DNA of 64,000 bases, from the NCBI RefSeq assembly GCF_030063415.1, contig NZ_JASITA010000001.1, forward strand, positions 62,001 through 126,000. The letters are read 5' to 3'. The notes beneath the pieces were generated by a model. The model saw only the letters and a program-made list of their open reading frames with translations. It searched no databases and was not told the DNA's origin. A program made the position numbers and the translations under genes. Each line of letters begins with the position of its first letter. The first letter of the stretch is position 1. Shown one piece after another: positions 31,189 through 43,100 of this stretch. The stretch is from Streptomyces sp. H27-C3. GTDB lineage: Bacteria; Actinomycetota; Actinomycetes; Streptomycetales; Streptomycetaceae.

Positions 31189-34100
31189 TCAGGCTTCGCT
31201 GTCGCCAAGCGCCAGTTCGATGAGGTTTTCGAGGTCCATCTCCGCGATGGCGGAGTCGGCGTCCGGGCCGCTCCCGTCGTCGGGGGCGCCGTCCGGGTAC
31301 GTCGCGCCGCCGTCCGGCCGTGTGAGGCCCAGCAGCGCGTCCATCAGCCCGGCTTCCCGCAGGCGTGCCAGCGGGATCGTCGCGAGGGCTTGCCGTACGC
31401 GGTCTTCGTCCGGACGCCCGTCCGGGTCGCCGTCGGCGGCCCGTGCGGGGAGCAGGTCGCTCAGCAGCTGGTCGGTGAGGGCGCTCGGGGTGGGGTGGTC
31501 GAAGACCATCGTCATCGGGAGCCTGAGCCCGGTCGCGGCGCCGATCCGGTTGCGGAGTTCGACCGCGGTGAGCGAGTCGAAGCCGATGTCCCGGAAGGCC
31601 CGGTCGGGCTCGATCACATCCGTGCGCGGGTAGCCCAGCACCGCCGCGGCCTCCTTCTGCACCAGCTCCAGCAGCAGGTCGTGCCGGTCCTCCGGGGTGA
31701 GGTCGGACAGCCGCCGCACCAGCTCCGCGACCACGGGGGCGGCGGTGCTGCCGGCGTCGTCACCTTCGTCGCCGCCGTCCAGCGCCGCCCGCACCTCGGG
31801 CAGGCCGGCGAGCAGCGCGCTCGGCCGTCCGATCGTGAAGGACGGTGCGAACCTCGGCCAGTCGATGTCGGCCACCACCACGGCGGTCTCGTCCCGGTCC
31901 ATGGCGAGTTGAAGGGCCTGGACCGCCAGGGCCGGGGAGAGCGAGGGCAGCCCGCTGCGCCGGAGGTACTCCTCCGCCCCGCCGTCTGCGGCCATCCCGC
32001 CCTCGGCCCAGGGGCCCCAGGCCACGGCGGTCGCGGCGAGTCCCCTGGCCCGGCGGTGCTGAGCAAGCACGTCGAGGAAGGCGTTGCCCGCGGAGTAGGC
32101 GGCCTGGCTGCCGCTGCCCCACACTCCGGAGACGGACGAGAAGAGGATGAACGCGTCCAGCTCCCGGTCGGCGAGCAACTCGTCCAGATGAACCGCGCCG
32201 GCCACCTTGGCCGCTACGACCGCGGCCAGTTCGTCCAGGCTCGTGTCCGCGACGGCGGCGAACTGCGCAAGCCCCGCGGCGTGGACGACGGCGGTGAGCG
32301 GCGAGGGGTCATCGGCGAGCCCGTCCAGCAGCCCGGCCAGGGCCGCACGGTCGGCGACGTCGCACACGGCGACCGTCACTCGGGCCCCCAATTCCCGTAG
32401 TTCGGCCGCGAGTTCGGCCGCACCTTCGGCCGCCTCGCCCCGCCTGCTGGTGAGGACCAGGTGCTCGGCGCCGCCCCGGGCCAGCCACCGGGCGGCGTGC
32501 CCGCCGAGCGAGCCCGTACCGCCGGTGATCAGTACGGTGCCGCGCGGCTTCCAGCGGCCGTCGGTGACACCCGCGCTACGGGACATCCGCGCGAGCCTGC
32601 GGACCAGTACCCCGGAGGCACGCACCGCAAGCTGGTCCTCGCCGCCGGCGCCACCGAGCACACCGGCCAGGCGCGCGAGTGCCCGCTCGTCCGGGTTCTC
32701 GGGAAGGTCGACCAGACCGCCCCAGCGCTGCGGCGTCTCCAGCGCGACCGCACGCCCCAGGCCCCATACGAGGCCCTGCAGCGGCCGCGTGACCGGCTGG
32801 GAGCCGCTGACGGACACGGCACCGCGGGTGACGCACCACAGCGGCGCGTCCAGCTCCAGCGCGCCCAGTGCCTGTACGAGCGCGAAGGTGGCTGTCAGGC
32901 CGGTCGGCAGACCGGTGTGGACCGGGTGGGTGCGTTGGTCGAGCGCCAGCAGGGACATGACACCGGCCACGGGTAGGCCACCCACGGCTCCGGCCTCCCG
33001 CAGCAGCGCGGCGAGCACCTCACGGTCGGCTCCCGGGTCGGCGACGGTGACGCACAGCGGTTGGGCGCCCTGGTCACGCAGCGTACGGGCGTACGGCTCG
33101 GCGTCCTCGGTGTCCGGCGCCACGACCAGCCAGGTGCCCGACAGCGGGCCGGACGGCGTGCCGGTGAGCGGCTGCCACACCGCGTGGTAGCGCCGGCTGT
33201 CCAGCGTGGAACGCGTGCGGCTCTCCTGGCGCCAGGTCGAGAGCGCGCTGAACAGCGAATCCAGCGGTGCCCCGGTTTCCACGCCCAGCCGCTCGGCGAG
33301 TGCCTCGGGCCGGCCGCTCTCGATGGTCTCCCAGAACTCCGCTTCGGCCGCATCGACGGATCCGGCGGCGCCGACAGTCCCGGTGGGGGCTGCATCAAGC
33401 CAGTAATGCTCGCGCTGAAAGGCGTACGTGGGCAGGTCGACGCGTCGGGCGCCGCGCCCGGCGAAGACGGCCGTCCAGTCAACGGCCGTGCCGTGGACAT
33501 GGAGTTGGGCGAGGGCGGTGGTGACCGCCATCCCCTCGGCACGGTCCGCGCGCAGCGCGGGAATGACGGCCTGACCGCCATCGAGGACACCCTGGGCCAT
33601 CGCGGTCAGAACACCGCCGGGACCGATCTCGAGGAACGTGCCCACGCCCTCGCCGGCAAGGGAGTTGACCGCGTCCGCGAAGCGGACTGCCTCACGCACA
33701 TGCCGCACCCAGTACTCGACAGAGCAGAACTCCTCCGCCGTGACCGTACGACCGGTGAGCGTCGAGACGACCGGAAGCCTCGGGGAGCCGAAGGAGACGC
33801 CCTCAACGACCTTCCGGAAGTCGGCCAGCATCGGGTCCATCAGCGGCGAGTGGAAGGCGTGCGAGACGGACAGCGCCTTCGTCCTACAGCCGTCAGCCGA
33901 CAGCCTCTCGACAACCGCCGCGACCGCGTCATCCGCGCCCGAAACCACTACCGACGTAGGCCCGTTGACCGCTGCGATACCCACGCGGTTCTCACACCCG
34001 GCCAGCAGCGCCCGTACCTCTTCCTCCGAGGCCTGCACCGCGACCATCGCACCCCCGCCAGGGAGCGCCTGCATCAGCCGGCCACGAGCAGCCACCACGG

Positions 34101-37100
34101 CCGACGCGTCCTCCAGCGAGAACACACCCGCCACATGAGCCGCCGCGAACTCACCCACCGAATGACCCGCCAGAAGATCCGGCCGCACACCCCACGACTC
34201 CACCAACCGGAACAAAGCCACCTCAACCGCGAACAACGCCGGCTGCGTGTAGCCAGTCTGGTTCAGCAGCTCCGCATCGTCACCGAAGACGACATCACGC
34301 AACGGACGCTCCAGATACCCGTCCACATGCGCACACACCGCATCAAACGCATCCGCGAACACCGGGAACGACCCATACAGCTCACGCCCCATCCCCAACC
34401 GCTGACTCCCCTGCCCCGAGAACAGGAACGCCGTACTCCCTTCCGCCGGGCTCGCGACGCCTCGTACGAGGTCCGCGGCCGACTCCCCCTTGCTCAGGAC
34501 GTCCAGGCCCGCGGCCAGTTCCCCAGTGGTCCGGCCGAGCACGACCGCCCGGTGTGCCATGGCGGTCCGGGACTCTGCCAGCGAGAGGGCGAGGTCCGCC
34601 GGGGCGAGGCCGGGGTGGTTCTCCGTGTGGGCCAGGAGGTTGCGTGCCTGCTCGCGCAGCGCCGCTTCGTCCTTGCCGGACACGATCCAGAGCAGGCAGT
34701 GCTGCTCTCCGGCGGGCGTTTCGCCACCGCCCGCTTCGGCGAGGGTGGCGGCCGGGGCCTGCTCGATGATGGTGTGGGCGTTGGTGCCGCTCACCCCGAA
34801 GGAGGAGACGGCCGCCCTGCGCGGGTGGCCGGTCTCCGTCCAGGCCACGGGCTCGGTGAGCAGCCGTACCGCGCCCGCCGACCAGTCGACGTGCGGCGAC
34901 GGCTCATCCACGTGCAGCGTCTTCGGCAGCATGCCGTGTCGGAGCGCCATCACGGTCTTGATCACGCTGGCCACTCCGGAAGCGGCCTGGGTGTGGCCGA
35001 TGTTCGACTTGAGCGAGCCGAGCCACAGCGGCCGGTCTTCCGGGCGGCCTTGGCCGTACGTCGCCAGCAGCGCCTGCGCCTCGATCGGGTCACCGAGCGC
35101 GGTTCCGGTCCCGTGCGCCTCGACCGCATCCACGTCAGCGGTCGACAGGCCGGCGTTCGCCAGCGCCTGCCGGATCACCCTCTGCTGCGCCGGGCCGTTC
35201 GGGGCGGTCAGGCCGTTCGACGCACCGTCCTGGTTCACGGCGCTGCCACGGACCACCGCCAGGACCGGGTGGCCATGGCGCTGCGCGTCCGAGAGCCGCT
35301 CCACGAGCAGCATGCCGACGCCCTCGCCCCATCCCGTGCCGTCGGCGGCGGCCGCGAACGGCTTGCAGCGGCCGTCGGCCGCCAGGCCGCGCTGCCTGCT
35401 GAATTCCACGAAGGCGTTGGGGCTGGACATCACGGCCGCTCCGCCGACCAGCGCCAGTTCGCACTCGCCCTGACGCAGTGCCTGCGTGGCCAGGTGCAGC
35501 GCGACCAGTGAGGACGAGCACGCCGTGTCGACCGTCATGGCGGGTCCCTCAAGGCCGAGGGAGTACGCGATCCGGCCGGACATGACGCTGCTGGATGCGC
35601 CGGTGAGGAGGTGTCCCTCGACTCCGTCGGGCAGGTCGCCCAGCCCGGCGCCGTATCCCTGGTAGCCGGAGCCGATGAAGACGCCGGTGCGGCTGCCGCG
35701 TACCGAGGAGGGCGCGAGCCGGGCCCGTTCCAGGGCTTCCCACGCGGCTTCCAGGAGAAGCCGCTGCTGCGGGTCCATGGCGAGGGCCTCGCGCGGCGAG
35801 ATGCCGAAGAACGTGGAGTCGAAGTGGCCGGCGTCGTAGAGGAATCCGCCCTCGTTGACGTAGGTGGTGCCGGGGTGCTCGGGGTCCGGGTCGTACAGGG
35901 CGTCGAGGTTCCAGCCGCGGTCGGCGGGGAACGTCGACACGGCGTCGACGCCGTCCACGAGCAACTGCCAGAGCTGTTCGGGCGAGTTGGCGCCACCGGG
36001 GAAGCGGCAGCTCATGGCGACGATCGCGATCGGCTCGTCGAGGGCTGCCTCGGCGCGGTCGGCCGGTGCCGGGCCGCCCGTGGAGACGGCCGCGGTCGCG
36101 TAGCCGGACACCTCGGAGGCCAGGAAGCCGGCGAGCGCTTCCGCGTTGGGGTGGTCGAAGACGAGGGTGGTGGGCAGGCGCAGCCCGGTGGCCTTGTTCA
36201 GCCGGTTGCGCAGTTCGACACCGGTGAGCGAGTCGAAGCCGAGGTCCTTGAAGGACCGGTCGGAAGCCACCGCCTCCCGACCCGAGTGGCCCATTGCCTG
36301 GGCCACTTCGGCCCTGACGAGATCCAGGAGTACGCGGTGGCGCTCCGGCTCCGCGAGGCCCGCGAGTTCGGCACGGAGGGAGGGCGCCGCGGCGTCGGCC
36401 GGGCCTCCGGTGCCTGCTGCGCCGTCGCCTGCCGCGAGGGCCTTGCGGACTTCGGGCAGGTCGGCGAAGAGCGTACTGGGCCGTGCGACGGTGAAGGCGG
36501 GCGCGAACCGGTCCCAGTTGACGTCCGCGACGACGACGGCGGTCTCGTCGTGGTCCAGTGCCCGCTGGAGCGCGGCGATCGCGGTGTCCGGGGACATCGC
36601 CGGCAGCCCCCGTCGCCGCAGGTGCGCTTCCGCCTCGCCGTCGCCCGCCATGCCGCCGTCGGCCCAGGGTCCCCAGGCGACAGCCGTGGCGGCGAGGCCG
36701 CGGGCGCGGCGATGCTCGGCGAGTGCGTCGAGGTACGCGTTGGCGGCGGAGTAGGCGGCCTGGCTGCCGCTGCCCCATGCGGCAGCGACCGACGAGAAGA
36801 GGACGAAGGCGTCCAGCTGCCGGTCGTCCAGCAGTTCGTCGAGGTGCGTCGCGCCCGCCACCTTGGCGGCGACGACGGCCGAGAGGTCCGCGAGGCTCAG
36901 GGTGTCGGTGGGCGCGAACTGCGACATGCCGGCCGCGTGCACCACCGCCCTCAGCGGATACCGGTCCACCGGCAGTGCCCAGAGTAGGTCGGCGACCTGC
37001 TCGCGGTCGGAGACGTCACAGGCCACGACGGTCACCTTGGCCCCCAACTCCTCGATCTCCGAAGCGAGTTCGATGGCCCCTGGGGCTTCCGGGCCCCGCC

Positions 37101-40100
37101 GGCTGGTCAGCACGATGTGCTCGGCGCCGCCGCGTGCCATGTGCCGCGCGACCTGTGCGCCCAGCGCGCCGGTGCCTCCGGTGATCAGTACGGTGCCGCG
37201 CGGCTGCCAGGCCTTGTCGGCCGGTACGCCACCGGAGAGGGACCGGCTCAGACGCCGGACGAAGACTCCGGAGGGCCGGACCGCGATCTGGTCCTCGCCG
37301 CTCGCCTCGCCCGCCACGGGCGGTGCGCACAGTACGGACACCAGGCGGCGCCCCGCCCGCTCGTCCAGGGCGCCGGGCAGGTCGACGAGTCCGCCCCAGC
37401 GGTCCGGGTATTCGAGTGCCATCGAGCGGCCGAGGCCCCAGACCATGGCCTGGTGCGGGCTCGTCAGGATGTCCGAGCGGCCGACCGTGACGGCTCCCCG
37501 GGTGACGCACCAGAGCGGTGCGGCCGCCTCCGCGTCGCCCAGTGCCTGGACGAGCAGGGTGGTCAGGGCGAGACCGGCGGGTAGGTCCGGGTGCGCCGGG
37601 TGGGGCTCCTCGGTGAGCGCGAGCAGTGACAGGACGCCGGCCGGTGCCGTCTCGGCAAGCTCCTGGCGCAGGCGCCCGGCGAGTTCCGGGCGGTCCTCGT
37701 CGGCGTGTACGGCAAGGCGTACGACGTCGGCGCCGTGGCGGGACAGGGCGGCCGCGACATCGAGGACCGTACGGTCCTCCTCGGCGCCCTCCGGGACGGC
37801 GAGCAGCCAGGTACCCGTCAGCTCGGCGGCGTCCCGTCCGGTCAGCGGCTTCCAGGAGACCCGGTAGCGCCAGGCGTCGACGACGGACCGGTCGCGCTGC
37901 CGGCGGCGCCATTGGGACAGCGCCGGCAGTACGGAGCTGAGCGGGGAGTCCCCGGCGAGCTCCAGTCGCTCCGCCAGGGCGGCCAGGTCCTGGCTCTCGA
38001 CGACCTCCCAGAACGCGGCCTCCGCCGGGTCCGCCGTCGCGGGTCCGGCCTCCTGGGGGTCGGCGGGGAGCAGCCAGTACGGCTTGCGCCGGAAGGCGTA
38101 CGTGGGCAGGTCGACGCGTCGTGCGGCGCGTCCGGCGAAGACGGCCTGCCAGTCGACGGTCTTTCCGCGGACGTGGAGTTGGGCGAGGGCTGTGGTGACG
38201 GCCAGGTCCTCGGCGCGGTCACCGCGCAGGGCGGGCACAGCAACCGAGGTCTCGTGCAGGGAGTCCTGGGCCATGGCGGTCAGCACCCCGCCCGGGCCGA
38301 TCTCCAGGAACGTGCCCACGCCCTCGCCTGCGAGGGAGTCGACGGCGTCCGCGAACCGCACGGCCTCGCGGACGTGGCGCACCCAGTAGTCGGCGGAGCA
38401 GAACTCCTCCGCCGACACCCGCCGGCCGGTGAGGGTGGAAACGACCGGCAGCGTCGGGGTGCCGAAGCAAACGCCGTCGACGACCTTCCGGAAGTCGGCC
38501 AGCATCGGGTCCATCAGGGGCGAGTGGAAGGCGTGGGAGACGGAGAGGGCCTTCGTCTTGCGTCCCTGGGCGGACAGTCGCCCGACCACCGACGCGATGG
38601 CCTCTTCCGTGCCTGAAACCACCACCGAGGAGGGCCCGTTGACCGCCGCGATACCGGCACGGTCCTCGAACCCGGCCAGCAGCGCCCGTAATTCTTCCTC
38701 CGATGCCTGGGCCGCGACCATCACACCCCCACCCGGGAGTGCCTGCATCAGCCGGCCGCGAGCCGCCACGAGCTTAGCGGCGTCTTCGAGCGTGAACACG
38801 CCCGCGACGTGCGCCGCGGCGAACTCGCCGACGGAGTGCCCGGCCAGGAGGTCGGGGCGTACCCCCCAGGACTCCACCAGCCGGAACAACGCCACCTCAA
38901 GGGCGAACAGCGCCGGCTGCGCGTACCCGGTCCGGTTCAGCAGCTCCGGGTCGTCACCGAACACCACGTCCTTCATGGGCAGTTCGAGATGCGCGTCCAG
39001 TGCGGCACAGACCCCGTCGAACACCTCGGCGAACACCGGGAAGGCCGCGTACAGCTCGCGGCCCATCCCCAGCCGCTGGCTCCCCTGCCCGGAGAACAGG
39101 AACGCGGTCCGGCTTCCTCCGGCGGACGCCGTGCCCTGCACGGTCTGCGGGCCCGGGGTCTCGCCGTGCGCGAGGGCGGTCAGTCCCCGCAGCAGGTCGG
39201 CGCGGTCGGCGCCGACGATCGCCGCGCGGTGTGGGAAGGAGGCGCGCGTGGTCGCCAGCGAGAAGGCGATGTCCGTCTCGTGAGCGGACCGGGCGGACTG
39301 GGCGTACGCGAGGAGGCGTTCTGCCTGTGCCCGCAGGCCGTTCTCGTCCTTCGCGGAGATGAGCCAGGGGACCGCAGGCCGTGCGGTATCGGCGTTCGGC
39401 TCGGCGTCCGTCTCGCTCGCCGGTTCGGCCGGTGCCTGTTCCACGATGACGTGCGCGTTGGTGCCACTGACGCCGAAGGAGGAGACGCCCGCCCGGCGCG
39501 GACGCCCGTACTCGGCCCACTCCACCGGCTCCGTCAGCAGCCGCACCGCACCCGCCGACCAGTCCACATGCGGCGACGGCTCATCCACATGCAACGTCCT
39601 CGGCAGCACACCGTGCCGCATCGCCATCACCATCTTGATCACACCCGCCACACCCGCGGCAGCCTGCGTATGACCGATGTTCGACTTGACCGTGCCCAGC
39701 CACAGCGGGCGGTCGGCGGCGCGGTCGGTGCCGTAGGCCTTCAGTAGGGCCTGCGCCTCGATCGGGTCACCGAGCGTCGTACCCGTACCGTGTGCCTCGA
39801 CCGCGTCGACGTCACCGGCCGCCAGGCCCGCATTGGCCAAGGCCTGCCGGACCACCCGCTGCTGCGCAGGACCGTTCGGGGCCGTCAGGCCGTTCGACGC
39901 ACCGTCCTGATTGATCGCCGAGCCCCGTACGACAGCCAGCACCCGGTGGCCGTTGCGCCGGGCGTCCGACAGCCGCTCCACCAGCAGCATGCCCACGCCC
40001 TCGGCCAGACCGGTGCCGTCCGCCGCCGCGGCGAAGGCGCGGCAGCGGGCGTCCGGGGACAGCCCGCGCTGGCGGCTGAAGCCGATCAGCGCACCCGGGG

Positions 40101-43100
40101 TGGACATGACGGTGACACCGCCCGCCAGGGCCAGGTCGCACTCGCCCTGCCGCAGCGACTGCGCCGCCAGGTGCAGCGCGACCAGGGACGACGAGCACGC
40201 GGTGTCCACCGTCACCGCCGGCCCCTCCAGACCGAAGGTGTACGCCACCCGGCCGGAGACGACCGAGGCGGAGTTGGCGGTGAGGAGGTGCCCTTCCATG
40301 CCCTCCGTCTGCTGCTGGGAGAGGCCGATGGCGTAGTCCTGGCCGTTGGTGCCGGCGAAGACTCCGGTACGGCTGCCGCGCAGCGCGGCCGGGTCGATGC
40401 CGGCCCGCTCGAACGCCTCCCACGACGTCTCCAGCAGCAACCGCTGCTGCGGGTCCATGGAAAGGGCCTCACGCGGCGAGATCCCGAAGAATTCGGGGTC
40501 GAAGTCGCCCGCGTCGTGCAGGAATCCGCCGTCCCGGACGTAGCTGGTGCCCGGGTGGTCGGGGTCCGGGTCGTACAGCGAGTCGAGGTCCCAGCCGCGA
40601 TTGGCGGGCAGGCCGGTAATGGCGTCCGTGCCGTTGGCCACCAGGTCCCAGAGGTCCTCGGGGCTGCGGACCTCGCCGGGCAGCCGGCAGCTCATCGCAA
40701 CGATGGCGATGGGCTCGTCGCTGTCCGCGACGACGACGCGGCCGGACGCGGCCGTGATGCGGGCCGGGCCCGGGTGGCCGCCGGGAATCTCGTCCAAGAG
40801 GTGGCCGGCGAGTGCCGAGGGGGTGGGGTGGTCGAAGACGACGGTCGCGGGGAGGCGTACGCCGGTGGCCATGGCGAGCCGGTTGCGGAGTTCCATCGCG
40901 GCCAGCGAGTCGAATCCCAGTTCGCGGAAGGCCCGGCCGGGGTCGATGGCCTCGGGAGCGGAGTGGCCGAGTACGGCGGCGACCTGGTTGCGCACCAGCG
41001 CGACGAGGGTGTCCTTGCGCTCGGCGAGGGGCAGGGCGGCCAGCCGTGAAAGCTCGGCGGAAAGGCCGCCGGGGCCGGAGGCCGCTTCCACGGAGCGCCG
41101 GGACGGGGTGCGGATCAACCCGCGCAGCAAGGGCGGTACGGAGCCTGCCGCCGCCTGGGCGCGCATCGCGGCGAGGTCGAGGCGTACGGGCGCCAGTACC
41201 GCGTCGTCCAGGGTCCGGGCGGTGTCGAGCAGACGCAGGCCCTCTTCCGCGCCGAGCGGTACGAGACCGGCGCGGGCCATGCGCCGCAGGTCGCCCGCCT
41301 CCAGGCGGGTCTGGTCGCCGCGCTCGTCCCAGACGCCCCAGGCCAGGGAGGAGGCCGGCAGGCCCTGGGCGCGGCGCTGGTGGGCGAGGGCGTCGAGGAA
41401 GGCGTTGCCCGCCGCGTAGGCGGCCTGTCCGGCGCCGCCGAGCGTGCCGGCCAGGGAGGAGAAGAGGACGAAGGCCGAGAGGTCCAGGCCGCGGGTCAGT
41501 TCATGGAGGTTGAGCGCGGCATCGACCTTGGGCCGCAGGACCTGGTCGAGGTCGTCGTCGGTGAGGGAGTCGACGAGTCCGCCGGCCACCACGGCGGCGG
41601 CGTGCACGACGGCGGTGAGCGGCCGGTCGTCGGGGATGGTCGCGAGGAGGGCCGCCAGAGCGTCCCGGTCGGCGGCGTCGCAGGCGGCGACGGTGACGGT
41701 GGCGCCGAGTGCGGCGAGTTCGTCGCGGAGTCCGGCCGCTCCATCGGCGTCGGGGCCCCGGCGGCTGGTGAGGACGATGTTGCGGATGCCGTGGGTGGTG
41801 ATGAGGTGCGCGGCGACGAGCTTGCCGAGCGCTCCGGTGCCGCCGGTGATCAGTACGGTGCCTTGCGGGTCCAGGGCGGGAGCGGGGGCGGGTTCCGTAC
41901 CGACCGGGACCCGGGCCAGCCGCGGGACGGACATCCGGCCCGCGCGCAGGGCCAGTTGGGGCTCCGCGGTCGCGACGGCCGCGGCGATGCGGCGCAGGGA
42001 GTCCGGCTCGCCGTCGGTGTCGGCCAGGACCAGGCGGTCGGCGTGCTCGGACTGGGCCGAGCGGATCAGACCCCAGACGGGCGCGTGCGCCGGCCGGGTG
42101 GCGCTCACGCCGTCCTCGCCGTCCTCGCCGTCGTGCGGTACGGCGACGGCGTCCCGGGTGAGCACGACCAGCCGGGAGGCGGCGAACCGTTCGTCTGCCA
42201 GCCAGGCCCGGACGAGGGCGAGGGCGTCCCGCGCGGTCGCCCGGACGGCCTCGGCGCCGGACTCGGCCCCGGTGGCCGCAGGCACGACGGCGGCCACCAC
42301 GTCGGGCACGGGCGCGCCCGCCCCGACCGCTTCGGCCAGGGCGGCCAGGCCGGGGTGGGTGTCGGGCCGCAGGCCCCCGGTCCGCAGGGCGTCGGCGACC
42401 TCGTCGGCGTCCGCCTCCGGGGTGACGCCGACGACGGCCCAGTGCGCGGTGGTGCCGGGGGTGGTGTCCGCGAGCGGCAGTACCGGCCAGTCCACGCGGT
42501 AGAGGGACTCGTGGTGGTCGGTGAGCGCGGCCCGCAGGTGCTCCTCGCGCACCTCGCGGAAGGTGAGTGTGCCGATGGTGGCCACGGCGCGTCCGCCGGT
42601 GTCGGCGGCGGTGACGGCCACGGCGTCCTCGCCGACGGGTGTCAGCCGCACTCGCAGCTGGGTGGCTCCGGTGGCGTGCAGGCGTACGTTCTCCCACGCG
42701 AAGGCCATCCGCCCGGTTCCCATGTCTCCGAGCGGGCCGAACCCGACGCTGTGCAGCGCCGCGTCGAGCAGTGCCGGGTGCAGCCCGTACCTGCCCGCGT
42801 CGGACTGGGCGGAGGCGTCCGCCGGAAGGGCCACCTCGGCGAAGACCTCGTCCCCGCGGCGCCAGGCGGCGCGCAGGCCCTGGAAGACGGGGCCGTAGGC
42901 GAAGGAGCGTTCGGCGAGCTGGGCGTAGAAGTCGCCGAGGTCGACGGGGGTCGCGCCGGCGGGCGGCCAGTCGGCCAGCTCCTCGTCCTGGGGCCGGGCC
43001 TCGGGGGCCGAGGTCAGTACGCCGGTGCCGTGGCAGGTCCAGCTGTCCTCGGGGGCGGCGGTGTCGGGGCGCGAGTGGATGGCGAAGTGCCGGTCGCCGG

